Assembly (NCBI GenBank): GCA_900542635.1
Contig: UQOJ01000011.1
Location: 1 to 44,631, forward strand
From: an uncultured Collinsella sp.
Lineage (GTDB): Bacteria > Actinomycetota > Coriobacteriia > Coriobacteriales > Coriobacteriaceae
Direction of reading: 5' to 3'
Length of the DNA stretch: 44,631 nucleotides
Shown here: positions 26,721 through 36,167 of the stretch, piece by piece
Layout: each line of letters opens with the position of its first letter
How positions within the stretch are numbered: the stretch's first letter is position 1
The notes under the pieces: model-generated
Database searches by the model: none
The model's input: only the letters and a program-made list of their open reading frames with translations
What the model was told of the DNA's origin: nothing
Program-made: the position numbers and the translations under genes

Positions 26721-27998
26721 ATGTCCACTAAGTATGCAATCGTTGGCGGTAAGCTCATCGACGGTACCGGTGCCGAGCCGGTCGAGAACTCCCTCGTTCT
26801 CGTCGACGACAACGGCAAGATCGAGTACGCCGGCGCCATGCAGGACCTTCCCGAGGGCGTTGAGGTCATCGACGCCGCCGGCAAGACCGTCCTTCCCGGC
26901 CTGATCGACACCCACCTGCACTTCTCGGGCAACTTGACCGACGATGACACCGACTGGGTCATGCAGCCGCTCCTCGAGAAGCAGGCTGTCGCCGTCAAGC
27001 AGGCCTACGACTGCCTCACCCACGGCCTCACCACCGTCTGCGAAATCGGCCGCTTTGGTATCCAGATCCGTGACTGTATCGACAAGGGCGTCTTCAAGGG
27101 CCCGCGCGTTCTGGCCACCGGCCTTGGCTTCTGCCGCGTTGCCGGCCACGGCGACTCCCACCACTGCACCCAGGAGCTCAACAAGGAATCGCACCCCTGG
27201 GGCGATCAGGTCGACGGTCCTTGGGATCTGCGCAAGGCCGTCCGTCGTCGCCTGCGCGAGAACCCCGATGCCATCAAGATCTGGGCTACCGGTGGCGGCA
27301 TCTGGCGCTGGGATTCCGGTCGCGACCAGCACTATTGCTCCGAGGAGATCCAGGCCGTGGTCGAAGAGGCAAAGATGGTCGGCATCCCCGTGTGGAGCCA
27401 CTGCTACAACAACCACGCCGCTGCCTATGATTCCGTTCGCTTTGGCTGCGAGCAGCTGATTCACGGCTTCGATATCGATGAGCGCACCATGGACCTCATG
27501 GCCGAGCAGGGCACCTTCTTCACCCCGACGATCGCCTTCCTGCCCACCTGGTACGCCACCTATCCGCCCGTCTACGTCCCCGAGCTGCACGACAAGTACG
27601 AGGGCACCCTGGTCGAGAAGGAGCTGCAGCGCAACTACGACTGCCTGCGCGAGGCCAAGAAGCGCGGCGTCGTCATGACGATCGGCTCCGACTCCTTCTC
27701 CTTCGTCACCCCGTACGGCACCTGCTCCATCGAGGAGATGTACGAGTTCGTCGACAAGATCGGCTTCACCCCGGTCGAGACCATCACCTGTGCCACCCTC
27801 AACGGTGCCAAGATGTGCCACATCGAGGACGAGACCGGTTCCATCGAGGCCGGCAAGTGCGCCGACCTGCTGGTCGTCAACGGTGACGTCGCCGCCGACA
27901 TCCACGTGCTCAACACCGACAACATGGACGTCATCATGAAGGACGGCTGGATTGTCGAGGCTGGCACCTTCGGCGAGGCAAACAAGTACAGCGCCTAA
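26721..27998 (+). CDS. Metal-dependent amidohydrolase (imidazolonepropionase/prolidase-like)
   Basis: 425 residues of the amidohydrolase TIM-barrel superfamily. The N-terminal beta-sandwich (YAIVGGKLIDGTGAEPVENS) leads into GLIDTHLHF, the His-x-His metal pair. A lysine that can be carboxylated is in AIKIWATGG. The next metal His residues are in PVWSHCYNN and QLIHGFD, and the catalytic Asp is in TIGSDSFSF. The C-terminus (GSIEAGKCADLLVVNGD) is the usual return to the sandwich. Relatives hydrolyse acyl-amino acids, Xaa-Pro or Xaa-Arg dipeptides, or imidazolonepropionate; the exact substrate is open. AAGGAGG lies 6-7 nt before the ATG. It follows an amino acid permease on the same strand. Confidence 0.88.
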   Translation: MSTKYAIVGGKLIDGTGAEPVENSLVLVDDNGKIEYAGAMQDLPEGVEVIDAAGKTVLPGLIDTHLHFSGNLTDDDTDWVMQPLLEKQAVAVKQAYDCLTHGLTTVCEIGRFGIQIRDCIDKGVFKGPRVLATGLGFCRVAGHGDSHHCTQELNKESHPWGDQVDGPWDLRKAVRRRLRENPDAIKIWATGGGIWRWDSGRDQHYCSEEIQAVVEEAKMVGIPVWSHCYNNHAAAYDSVRFGCEQLIHGFDIDERTMDLMAEQGTFFTPTIAFLPTWYATYPPVYVPELHDKYEGTLVEKELQRNYDCLREAKKRGVVMTIGSDSFSFVTPYGTCSIEEMYEFVDKIGFTPVETITCATLNGAKMCHIEDETGSIEAGKCADLLVVNGDVAADIHVLNTDNMDVIMKDGWIVEAGTFGEANKYSA

Positions 27999-28116
27999 GC
28001 TACCGTTCATCGATGGCTTGATGTAAAACACAGTATTTGATTGCATAATGCAATGGAGAGGGTCGCTTGCGGCCCTCTTTATTGCTATGGGGTGCGTCGG
28101 TAAGAAGGAGATGACG

Positions 28117-29502
28117 GTGGATCTCAATAGGCTGATTCTGGGCAAGAGCTACAACTCTACCAAGGTCTTTCGTACCGCTCAGCATGTGGTTCAAGCCATC
28201 TTGCTCGGTATTGTCGTTCCGCTGCTTATCCTGCTGCTCATCTGGGATCTAACAGATAATCCCAATCCCGTTCCGGCCGTTGTCGTCATTGCCGGCTTGG
28301 TCATGCTGTGCTTCTTCTTCTCGTACGTCTTTGTCGTTCCCGACGACCTCACATCGAGCGCAACCGACCGCACGCTCGCCATCGCTTCAAAAATATTCGC
28401 CTACACGTCGCGCGGCCTTACGCCCGAAGCTGCCCTGGGCGCCTCTAAGATCATCCTGTCCGAAACTATCGCCTCTGCCATCTGCTTTACCGACGGCAAG
28501 CAGGTGTTGGCAAGCTGGGGCGAGGACTCGGCAAAGTGCCCCGCGGGCACTCCGGTGGTGCTGCGGACTACGCTCAACGTGATCAACAGCGGTGAGCAAA
28601 GCGTGTTTTCGCGCGATGCCTCGACCGAGACGGGCGGCTATTTTCCGCGCCTGCGCGCCGGTATTGTCGCACCGCTTACCGTGCGCGGGCATTGCGTGGG
28701 CACGCTCGAGCTGTATTATCCCCGTCTGAGCAGCATCGATATGCGCCAGACGGCGCTTGCCTCGGGCTTTGCCGACCTCATTTCCACGCAGCTTGCGAGC
28801 TTTGAGCTCGAGCGCCAGGACGAGCTTACGGCCCGCGTGGAGCTGCGCGCCTTGCAATCGCAGGTCGATCCTCATTTTCTATTCAATACCATCAGCACGA
28901 TCGTGTCGCTCGTTCGAACCGAGCCCGACAAGGCGCGATCGCTGCTGATCGACTTCTCCAACTACTATCGTCAGACGCTTTCTGATTCCGATACGCTCAC
29001 CACGCTCGAGCACGAGGTGGAACAGGGCACTCGCTATATCAATCTTATGCAGGCCCGGTATGGCGACGGCCGTCTGCGCGTCTCGGTCGATATCGACTTT
29101 GAGGTGCGCGATTGCATGGTGCCGCCGTTTATCTTGCAGCCGTTGCTCGAAAACTGCATCAAGCACGCGCAGCGCGAGACCGAGCCGCTTTCTATTCACG
29201 TTAGGGCTTTCGAGACCGATGACGGTTTGGAGATCATCGTCGAGGACGATGGCATCGGTATGAGCGAAGAGGTCTGCGCGCATCTGTTTGAGCAACATCG
29301 CCGAGAGGAGCCCGAGAGCATTACCGCCGACGGCTCCGTCAAGCGAGGTTGCGGCCTGGCGCTCTTCAACGTGCTTCAGCGCATCCATTTCTTTTACGGA
29401 GAAGATTCCGGCATGCGCGTGAAGTCCCAGGAGGGCGTGGGAACGCAGGTCATCGTCGAGCTGAACGGCGAGCCGCATGAGCCCGCGCCGTTGACGGCGT
29501 AG
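28117..29502 (+). CDS. LytS-type sensor histidine kinase (system 1)
   Basis: 461 residues from the GTG at 28117, chosen because AAGGAG lies 6 nt upstream; an ATG at 28111 abuts that site and one at 28048 lacks any. Two membrane helices lie within residues 25-75. A GAF-like sensor domain follows at about 85-225. The phosphoacceptor region has LQSQVDPHFLFNTISTIVSL (His_kinase family PF06580). The ATPase has LLENCIKHA, VEDDGIGM and GCGLALFNV. It should phosphorylate the LytTR regulator encoded 38 bp downstream. It is a paralogue of the kinase at 34029-35372, with the same two-helix plus GAF-like plan rather than the 5TM domain of classic LytS. Confidence 0.92.
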   Translation: MDLNRLILGKSYNSTKVFRTAQHVVQAILLGIVVPLLILLLIWDLTDNPNPVPAVVVIAGLVMLCFFFSYVFVVPDDLTSSATDRTLAIASKIFAYTSRGLTPEAALGASKIILSETIASAICFTDGKQVLASWGEDSAKCPAGTPVVLRTTLNVINSGEQSVFSRDASTETGGYFPRLRAGIVAPLTVRGHCVGTLELYYPRLSSIDMRQTALASGFADLISTQLASFELERQDELTARVELRALQSQVDPHFLFNTISTIVSLVRTEPDKARSLLIDFSNYYRQTLSDSDTLTTLEHEVEQGTRYINLMQARYGDGRLRVSVDIDFEVRDCMVPPFILQPLLENCIKHAQRETEPLSIHVRAFETDDGLEIIVEDDGIGMSEEVCAHLFEQHRREEPESITADGSVKRGCGLALFNVLQRIHFFYGEDSGMRVKSQEGVGTQVIVELNGEPHEPAPLTA

Positions 29503-29540
29503 CACGCGGTTGGATTGAGAGAAAAAGAGGGGAAGCACAT

Positions 29541-30275
29541 ATGTCCGAAGGCTGGAACATCTTGGTGGTTGATGACGAGCCTCCCATTAGGGCTGAGCTA
29601 CGCTATCTGTTGGAAAAGGATACGCGTGTGGGCCAGATTGCCGAGGCGGGCAATGTCACCGAAGCCGTGGAGTCGATTCTGTCGAACAAGCCCGACGTGC
29701 TGTTTTTAGACATTACCATGCCCGGTCGCTCGGGAATTGAGCTTGCCGAGACGCTGCAGAACCTAAAGACGCCGCCGGTGGTTGTGTTTGTGACGGCGTT
29801 TGCCGAGTTTGCCGCCGATGCGTATAACCTCGATGCCGTCGATTATGTCGTCAAGCCGGTCGAGGACGCACGCCTGTCAAAGGCACTCGACAAGATCGAG
29901 GCAGCCTTGGGTGTCCGTCGTGTTATCCATGCTCCGCGCCAGCCTTTGCGTCTGACGGTGGACCGCGGGGGCAAAAAGGTGTTCATTCCCGCCGCAGACG
30001 TCTGCTACTTTGAGGCGCGCGCCGATTTTTGCAACGCCATCTGCGCCGAGGGAACGTACCTGATCAATGAGTCGATCTCTTCGCTCGAGCGTCGCTTGGA
30101 CTCCGAGGGCTTTATTCGCGTTCATCGCAGCTACCTGGTCAATTTGGAAGACGTGCACAATGTTGAGATTGGCTCCACGGGGTTGATGGAGCTCAGACTC
30201 GACCGCGTGAACTCGACGGTACCGGTGTCCCGTCGTCGTGCCGCCGAGGTCAAGTCGCACCTGGGGCTTGCGTAA
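29541..30275 (+). CDS. LytTR-family response regulator (system 1)
   Basis: 244 residues. The receiver domain (1-120) has the acidic pair DDEPPIR, the phosphorylation Asp in VLFLDITMPG, the Thr of FVTAFAEFA and the Lys of DYVVKPVE. The C-terminal LytTR DNA-binding domain (about 140-244) has FIPAADVCYFEARADFC and FIRVHRSYLVNLEDV, its usual signature. It binds promoter DNA as a dimer, at target repeats not identified here. GAGGGG precedes the ATG. It is paired with the kinase 38 bp upstream. Confidence 0.94.
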   Translation: MSEGWNILVVDDEPPIRAELRYLLEKDTRVGQIAEAGNVTEAVESILSNKPDVLFLDITMPGRSGIELAETLQNLKTPPVVVFVTAFAEFAADAYNLDAVDYVVKPVEDARLSKALDKIEAALGVRRVIHAPRQPLRLTVDRGGKKVFIPAADVCYFEARADFCNAICAEGTYLINESISSLERRLDSEGFIRVHRSYLVNLEDVHNVEIGSTGLMELRLDRVNSTVPVSRRRAAEVKSHLGLA

Positions 30276-30367
30276 GAGGCTTGCGTGCCGTCGTTTGCCA
30301 TCGCAGGTTTGGTATGGGCGCGCGGTGGGCATAATGGGTGGCATCGAATGAAATTGAAAGGATCATT

Positions 30368-31312
30368 ATGCCCGCGCTTATCACCCATCATCTGTTTGGC
30401 GAGGAAAGCATCGACCGTCTTCCGCAGGGCGTCATCACGTCCGATGAAGAGCGCATTGCCTTTATCTTGGGCAACCAAGGCCCCGACCCGTTTTTCTTTC
30501 ACATTCTGACACCGCGTGTTTCCGACTGCACGCTGCTGGCGCAGGTCATGCATCGGTCGCGCATGTCTCGTCAGTTTGCGTGCCTGCGCGACGGCGTGTC
30601 GCATCTGCTGCCGCGCGACGCCAGCTTGGGTCGCGCCTTTGCGCTGGGCCTGCTGTCTCATTACGTGCTCGACCGCAACGCCCATCCCTTTGTCTATGAG
30701 CAGCAGTTTGGCATCGTGGAGTCCGATTCAGAGCTTGAGGATTCGAGCAGTCAGGTCCATGCCGTGATCGAGAGCGACCTGGATGTACTGATGCTGCAGC
30801 TTAAACGCGATGGCGCTACGGTCGACGATTACCCGCCGGCGGGCGAGATCGTCACCACCGATCGCATCAATCGCGTGGCCGGCGTGCTGATGAGCTATGT
30901 TGCCGGACGCGTGTACGGCATAGACATTCCGGCGGGGGAGTACGGTGCTGCCGTTGCCAATATGCAGCGACTTTACCGCGCGATTGAGCCGGCCGGCTCC
31001 GCAAAGACGTGCGCGATCTCGCTGGTTGAGGGCTTGGTGCACAACTACTCGCTGCTCGACGGCCTTGCCCATCGCGTGACGACGGAGCTGCCCGAGCGCA
31101 CCGGCAACCTGGGCCATCTGACATGGAAGAATCCCTTTACCGACGAGGTCTCGAACGAGAGTTTCCCCGAGGTCTTTGATCGCGCGCTGGTCGATTACGA
31201 GTGCACGGTCGCACGTTTTATCGAGACCGGTGACATGGATGCCGTGACCAGTCACGTCAACTACAGCGGTCGCGTGCTCGAAGCCGATGAGGAGTTCGAC
31301 CGCGAGGAATAG
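30368..31312 (+). CDS. Zinc-dependent phospholipase C-like protein
   Basis: 314 residues. The N-terminus MPALITHHLFGEE, followed by GNQGPDPFFFH, LGLLSHYVLDRNAHPFVYE and a His/Glu/Asp cluster in HAVIESDLDVLML, matches the all-helical zinc-dependent phospholipase C fold (PF00882), where these His and Asp residues bind zinc. No signal peptide is visible, so it appears cytoplasmic, unlike the secreted toxin members; members of this family in gut anaerobes are mostly uncharacterised. The ATG at 30368 follows AAAGGA with 5-nt spacing. It starts 92 bp after the response regulator and could share its transcript. Confidence 0.75.
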   Translation: MPALITHHLFGEESIDRLPQGVITSDEERIAFILGNQGPDPFFFHILTPRVSDCTLLAQVMHRSRMSRQFACLRDGVSHLLPRDASLGRAFALGLLSHYVLDRNAHPFVYEQQFGIVESDSELEDSSSQVHAVIESDLDVLMLQLKRDGATVDDYPPAGEIVTTDRINRVAGVLMSYVAGRVYGIDIPAGEYGAAVANMQRLYRAIEPAGSAKTCAISLVEGLVHNYSLLDGLAHRVTTELPERTGNLGHLTWKNPFTDEVSNESFPEVFDRALVDYECTVARFIETGDMDAVTSHVNYSGRVLEADEEFDREE

Positions 31313-31413
31313 GGCCTGTGCGTGCCCCTTTGCCGAATCCTTACCGGTGCTTCTGGACAATTGGGGTACGATGAACTAACTGCATACCGGGCGAATACGA
31401 AGGGTCCCTGTCC

Positions 31414-32673
31414 ATGAAATACACCAAGCTCGAGCGTAACTGGGTTATGTACGATGTGGGCAATTCGGCACTCGTGCTGCTCAATACCTCGGTGGTGCCC
31501 ATTTACTTTAATGCCATCAATACCGGCGCTTCCTCGGCCGACCTGGTGGTCGCCTGGGGCAATGCGCAGACGATCGCCTCGCTGGTCATTGCTATGCTCA
31601 TGCCCATTCTGGGCGCGCTTGCCGACTACGCCGGCAACAAGATCAAGTTCTTCTTGGGCTTCTTCCTCACGGGCCTGGTGCTTTGCCTGGCGCAGGCTAT
31701 CCCAATGTCCGCCATGGCATTTTTGACCGTGTACGTGCTGTGCACCATCGGCCTTAACTCTTCTATGACGTTCTACGACGCCATGCTGCCCGACATTACC
31801 ACCGATGAGCGCATGGACGCCGTGTCCAGCTCGGGCTATGCCTGGGGCTATATCGGTTCCACCGTGCCGTTCGTCATCTGCCTGGCGCTCATCATGGGTG
31901 GCCCCGCTCTTGGCGTCCCCACCATGCTGGCAACGCGTCTGTCGTTTATCATCACTGGTGCCTGGTGGCTCATCTTTACCCTGCCGCTCATTCGCACCTA
32001 TAAGCAAAAGTACGGTCGCGAGCGCGGTCCCGAGGACACCATCGGCCACATCGTGGGCGGTGTGTTCTCCGAGGTCGGACACACCATGCGCGAGATCGCC
32101 CACAACAAGACCGTGCTGGTCTACATGATCGCGTTCTTCTTCTATATCGACGGTGTGCACACGGTCATTTCCATGGCCACCAGTTACGGATCGGCCTTGG
32201 GCATCGATTCGACGCAGCTGGTGCTTGCGCTGCTCGTTACGCAGTTCGTGGCCTTTCCGTCCGCCATCATCTACGGTAAGCTCGCCGGACGCGTGGGCAC
32301 GCTCAACATGATTCTGGTGGCGGTCGCCGCCTACATGGGCATTGTGCTGTTCGCCGCGTTCTTCCTAAAGACTGCCTTTGAATTCTGGGTGCTTGCCATT
32401 ATGGTCGGCCTGTTCCAGGGCGGCGTGCAGGCGCTCAGCCGTAGCTACTTTGGCCGCATTATCCCCAAAGAAAAGTCCAACGAGTACTACGGCTTCTTTG
32501 ACATCTTTGGTCGTTATGCAAGCGTTATGGGCACCTTCCTGGTGTCGGTCGTCACCTCGCTGACCGGCAACCCGTCGCTGGGCGTCCTTTCCATTGGCGT
32601 GCTGCTGATTGTTGGCTTTATGCTGCTGGTCCGCCTGTCCCGCATGACTCGGGCGGCAGAGCATGCCGCATAG
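31414..32673 (+). CDS. MFS transporter, UMF1 (Atg22-like) family
   Basis: 419 residues with about twelve hydrophobic helices. The first helix region NWVMYDVGNSALVLLNTSVVP contains the D-x-G-N-S-A motif characteristic of the Atg22-like UMF1 group of major facilitators. LADYAGNKIKFFLGF is the cytoplasmic loop signature between helices 2 and 3. Substrates of bacterial members are not established. AAGGG lies 9 nt before the ATG. A possible -10 element TACGAT at 31367-31372 suggests its own promoter. The gene stands alone between the phospholipase-like gene and the glycosyltransferase. Confidence 0.85.
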   Translation: MKYTKLERNWVMYDVGNSALVLLNTSVVPIYFNAINTGASSADLVVAWGNAQTIASLVIAMLMPILGALADYAGNKIKFFLGFFLTGLVLCLAQAIPMSAMAFLTVYVLCTIGLNSSMTFYDAMLPDITTDERMDAVSSSGYAWGYIGSTVPFVICLALIMGGPALGVPTMLATRLSFIITGAWWLIFTLPLIRTYKQKYGRERGPEDTIGHIVGGVFSEVGHTMREIAHNKTVLVYMIAFFFYIDGVHTVISMATSYGSALGIDSTQLVLALLVTQFVAFPSAIIYGKLAGRVGTLNMILVAVAAYMGIVLFAAFFLKTAFEFWVLAIMVGLFQGGVQALSRSYFGRIIPKEKSNEYYGFFDIFGRYASVMGTFLVSVVTSLTGNPSLGVLSIGVLLIVGFMLLVRLSRMTRAAEHAA

Positions 32674-32788
32674 GAGCGAGCGGCTATTGTGCCTGTCCAC
32701 GGTACTCTTTTGGGGTTATCCGCAATAAACATTGCGACTTGCGAGCAATGATTTGCCCAAGTGGGTATGATGGAATCAGCTAGGTCGC

Positions 32789-32823
32789 GGGGCGTCGCCT
32801 GTGTTTGGCGGCGTCCCGTTTTT
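32789..32823 (+). terminator. Terminator-like hairpin just before the glycosyltransferase
   Basis: GGGGCGTCGCC (32789-32799) and GGCGGCGTCCC (32807-32817) pair with two G-T wobbles, followed by GTTTTT. A possible -10, TATGAT (32766-32771), lies upstream, so the hairpin would be inside the leader, 21 nt before the ATG. This is the same arrangement as at 7509-7536. Confidence 0.6.
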
Positions 32824-32844
32824 GTGTTGCAGGGAGGGTAAGGC

Positions 32845-34032
32845 ATGAACGCCACAGTCGTGATTCCAACGTATTGGGCGGGCGATGACGCTTGCGCAAA
32901 CGCCCCTGGCACCTATGACCATTCGACGCGACTCAACGCCGACAATCCCGAACTCGACCGCTGTCTGGCCTCGCTTGAGCAGGTACGTGACATCCCGCGC
33001 ATCATCCTTTTGGTGGTCTGTCCCGTTTCTGCCACAGCCGATGTGTCGCTGCGCGTGCACGAGATCGTCGACGCGCATCCCACGCTCAAGGTCACCGTTG
33101 TCACCAACACCCAGGCCTCGCGCATCGCAGACCGGGTTGCTCAGATCGCGCCCAAGGGTTCGGGCGAGTGCGTGAGCCTGCGAGGCTACGGTGCCATCCG
33201 CAACATGGGGCTAGCCTGTGCCGCTGTGCTGGGTCATGACGCGGTTATCTTTTTGGATGACGATGAGACTGTCATCGACGCCGACTTTATGAAGCGCGCG
33301 ACCTATGCGTTGGGGCAGCAGACGCGTCAGGGCTTGCCGATCTTGGTCAAGAGCGGCTATTTCTACGATCGCGACGGCTCGCCGCTGGCTCCCACGGACA
33401 AGGCGGGCATCTGCCATCGTTGGTGGACCAAGCGCATCGAGTTCAACCGTTGGATGAAAAAGGCGCTCTCGGGCACCCGCATCTCGCGCTCCAACTACGT
33501 GTGCGGCGGCCTGATGGCCCTGCACGCCCGCGCCTTTACGCGTGTGGCCTTTGACCCGTTTATCACCCGCGGCGAGGACTTGGATTACCTCTTTAACATG
33601 CGCATGTTTGGCTACGACGTGTGGTTCGATAACGAGTGGACCGTGCGCCATCTGCCTCCGGAGTCCGAAAAGCGCTCACCGCGCTTTATGCAGGATGTAT
33701 ACCGTTGGTACTACGAACGGGCCAAGTTGACATTCGCCGCGCATCAAAAGGAACTCATTCCCGTTACGGCGGCATCACTCATGCCCTACCCGGGCCCGTG
33801 GATTTCGCGCGAGCTCGACGACCGCGTGCGCAAGACCGCTATGGTCCGCAGCGTGTTTACCCGCGAGCATGAGGGCTACCTGCGCATCTGGCGCCATGGT
33901 ATCGGCGAGGCAAAGGCCTATGCGCGCCAAAACGCTGCAAGCTACCTGCGTTTCCAGAGCTTTTGGCCCAAGATCATGGACGGGCTTTGGCGTGACGCAC
34001 AACTGATCAGTATCCTGGAGGGGGCCGAATGA
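32845..34032 (+). CDS. Family 2-like glycosyltransferase
   Basis: 395 residues. The N-terminus MNATVVIPTYWAGDD opens a GT-A fold, and the nucleotide-sugar binding acidic motif is VIFLDDDETVID (about residues 130-141). The region FITRGEDLDYLFNMRMFGYD is the typical acceptor-side ED motif of family 2 enzymes. No membrane helix is seen, so it acts at the cytoplasmic face, probably on a lipid or cell-wall precursor; donor and acceptor are unknown. GGGAGG lies 8 nt before the ATG. Its stop overlaps the start of the second LytS-type kinase (ATGA), a close link between an envelope enzyme and a sensor. Confidence 0.85.
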   Translation: MNATVVIPTYWAGDDACANAPGTYDHSTRLNADNPELDRCLASLEQVRDIPRIILLVVCPVSATADVSLRVHEIVDAHPTLKVTVVTNTQASRIADRVAQIAPKGSGECVSLRGYGAIRNMGLACAAVLGHDAVIFLDDDETVIDADFMKRATYALGQQTRQGLPILVKSGYFYDRDGSPLAPTDKAGICHRWWTKRIEFNRWMKKALSGTRISRSNYVCGGLMALHARAFTRVAFDPFITRGEDLDYLFNMRMFGYDVWFDNEWTVRHLPPESEKRSPRFMQDVYRWYYERAKLTFAAHQKELIPVTAASLMPYPGPWISRELDDRVRKTAMVRSVFTREHEGYLRIWRHGIGEAKAYARQNAASYLRFQSFWPKIMDGLWRDAQLISILEGAE

Positions 34033-35372
34033 TCGACCGCCGCGCCCAGCGCGATAGTTCAATATCAATCTTTCGCATCATTGCCGTTGCCTGCGCCATT
34101 TGCGTGCTGGTGTACTTTATTTTTGCCTTGGTGACCGGTATCGAGCCGATCGCCACGGTGATTGCCTGCGCGCTGCTGTGCATCTTTCTGTGCATCTTTA
34201 TCTTTTTGACGCTCAATCCCGATTCGGTGCGCTCCCAGTACACCGAGGAGACGCTCTCGGTGGCCTCGGCCATGCTCGAGGACATTAAGGGCGGTCTGAC
34301 GCAGGAGTCGGCGCGTTTGGTGTGCCGGCGCATTTTGCCCGAGACGCGCGCCATGACGGTGGCCATCACCGACGAGGGCAACGTGCTTGCCTGCGCGGGA
34401 GAGTTTGAGGAAAAACTACTGCCAGATTCTCCCATCCACACGCTTGCCACACGCTACGTTATCGAACATGGCATCGTGCAGTCGTTCAACCGTATGGTGG
34501 ATGTCGTGGGCTCGGACGGCTCGCACAACCAAGTTCCCGCCGGCATTATCGCCCCCATCAAGGTAGGCGATCGTACCGTCGGCACGCTCAAGTTCTACTA
34601 CAAGACCCCGCGCGCCGTCGACCGTACCCAGTACGCGCTTGCCTCGGGCTTTGCCGAGATCTTGTCCACGCAGCTCGCTATCCACGAGCTCGAGGTGCAA
34701 AAGGAACTCACGGCGCGCGCCGAGGTGCGTGCGCTGCAGGCGCAGATTAACCCGCACTTCCTGTTCAACACGCTGAACACCATTGCATCGTTTACGCGCA
34801 CCGATCCGCTGCGGGCCCGCGAACTGCTTCGTGAGTTCTCATCGTTCTATCGCGCCACGCTCGACAACTCGGGATCGCTTATTCCGGTCTCGCGCGAGGT
34901 CGCACAGACCAAGCGCTACCTTACCTTTGAGAAGGCCCGCTTTGGTGAGGACCGCGTGCTTGCGACGTTCGATGTGTCCGAGGACGTGGAAGATACGCTG
35001 GTGCCGGCGTTCGTGATCCAGCCGATTGTCGAGAACGCCGTGCGTCATGGTATGGGCGATGACGACGCCCTGAGGATCGACGTGACCGTTCACCAAGACG
35101 GCGAGGATGCAATCTTGATTGCCGTGGCCGATAATGGCGTGGGCATGGATGAGGGTACCGCCGCCAGACTGTTTGACGAACGCTCTGCCCGTCCCGACGC
35201 CAGCTCTCCCCAGGGTGGCGGCGCCGGTGTGGCCATGCACAATATTTCGGAGCGCATCCATCGCTTTTATGGGCCGCACTCCTATACGCGTGTCGAATCG
35301 GCGCCGGGCAAGGGCACCAAAGTGCTCCTTCATCTTGATTTGTCAGAGAGCATCTTTGACATTCAAGAGTAA
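34029..35372 (+). CDS. LytS-type sensor histidine kinase (system 2)
   Basis: 447 residues. Two membrane helices lie at about residues 14-37 and 43-62 (VACAICVLVYFIFALVTG and VIACALLCIFLCIFIFL). A GAF-like domain covers about 75-220. The phosphoacceptor region is LQAQINPHFLFNTLNTIASF, and the ATPase has IVENAVRHGMG, VADNGVGMD and GGAGVAMHNI. It closely parallels the kinase at 28117-29502. Its ATG overlaps the glycosyltransferase stop, and GGAGGGGGCC lies just upstream. The partner regulator follows after 72 bp. Confidence 0.93.
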   Translation: MIDRRAQRDSSISIFRIIAVACAICVLVYFIFALVTGIEPIATVIACALLCIFLCIFIFLTLNPDSVRSQYTEETLSVASAMLEDIKGGLTQESARLVCRRILPETRAMTVAITDEGNVLACAGEFEEKLLPDSPIHTLATRYVIEHGIVQSFNRMVDVVGSDGSHNQVPAGIIAPIKVGDRTVGTLKFYYKTPRAVDRTQYALASGFAEILSTQLAIHELEVQKELTARAEVRALQAQINPHFLFNTLNTIASFTRTDPLRARELLREFSSFYRATLDNSGSLIPVSREVAQTKRYLTFEKARFGEDRVLATFDVSEDVEDTLVPAFVIQPIVENAVRHGMGDDDALRIDVTVHQDGEDAILIAVADNGVGMDEGTAARLFDERSARPDASSPQGGGAGVAMHNISERIHRFYGPHSYTRVESAPGKGTKVLLHLDLSESIFDIQE

Positions 35373-35444
35373 AATAAAAGGCTACGGGCTCAACGTCATG
35401 CGATGGATGCCCGGCGTAGTTAGTTGACGAAAGGTTTTATCCCT

Positions 35445-36161
35445 ATGCTGCGTGCGATGATTGTGGATGATGAGGCGCCGGCTCGCTCGGAGCTTCGCTT
35501 CCTGCTCGAGCAAACGGGCAAGATCGGCACGATCACGGAGGCGTCGAGCGTCCGCTCCGCCATCGAGATGCTTATGGAAAGTCGCGTGGATGTCGTGTTT
35601 CTCGATATCTCGATGCCCGGTGCCTCGGGCCTGCAACTTGCCGAGGCGCTGCATAAGCTTAAAAATCCGCCGGCGATCGTGTTTGTGACTGCGTATAGCG
35701 ACCATGCGGTCGAGGCATTCGACGTGGATGCCGTCGACTATCTGATGAAGCCGGTCGAGGAAGCTCGCTTGGATCGCGCGATCGAGAAGGTCATGCAACG
35801 CGCCAAGCCGGTTACGGACAGCAAGGTGACCATCGAGCGTATCCCGGTGGAAAAGGGCGGCCGCAAGGTGCTCATTCCCGTGGACGACATTCGCTTTATC
35901 ATGGCCAAGGACGATTACTCCTGCATCTATACCGTCGATGATCGCTTTTTGTCGACGACCTCGCTGGCGCAGTTTGAGGCCAAGCTCTGCGATTTTGGCT
36001 TCTTCCGTGTTCACCGCCGCTATATCGTCAACTTGGCGTGCGTTACGGACGTCAAGACGGTGCCCTCGGGCGCCATCCAGCTGGGCATTACGGGCGTCGA
36101 CGAACGCGTGCCGGTTTCGCGCCGCCGCGTCGTGCCGCTCAAGAAGGCCCTGAGTCTCTAG
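35445..36161 (+). CDS. LytTR-family response regulator (system 2)
   Basis: 238 residues. The receiver has IVDDEAPARSE, the phosphorylation Asp in VVFLDISMPG, FVTAYSDHA and the Lys in DYLMKPVEE. The LytTR domain has VLIPVDDIRFIMAKDDYSC and FFRVHRRYIVNLACV. The ATG at 35445 follows GAAAGG by about 10 nt; a TTG at 35424 would add seven residues. It is a paralogue of the regulator at 29541-30275. A strong terminator follows, so glycosyltransferase, kinase and regulator form one operon. Confidence 0.94.
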   Translation: MLRAMIVDDEAPARSELRFLLEQTGKIGTITEASSVRSAIEMLMESRVDVVFLDISMPGASGLQLAEALHKLKNPPAIVFVTAYSDHAVEAFDVDAVDYLMKPVEEARLDRAIEKVMQRAKPVTDSKVTIERIPVEKGGRKVLIPVDDIRFIMAKDDYSCIYTVDDRFLSTTSLAQFEAKLCDFGFFRVHRRYIVNLACVTDVKTVPSGAIQLGITGVDERVPVSRRRVVPLKKALSL

Positions 36162-36167
36162 CACACT

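Noticed and set aside
26673..28145. 490-codon minus-strand frame opposite the amidohydrolase
   Set aside because: Antisense shadow of a gene with clear metal-binding motifs; composition is typical of a mirror frame.
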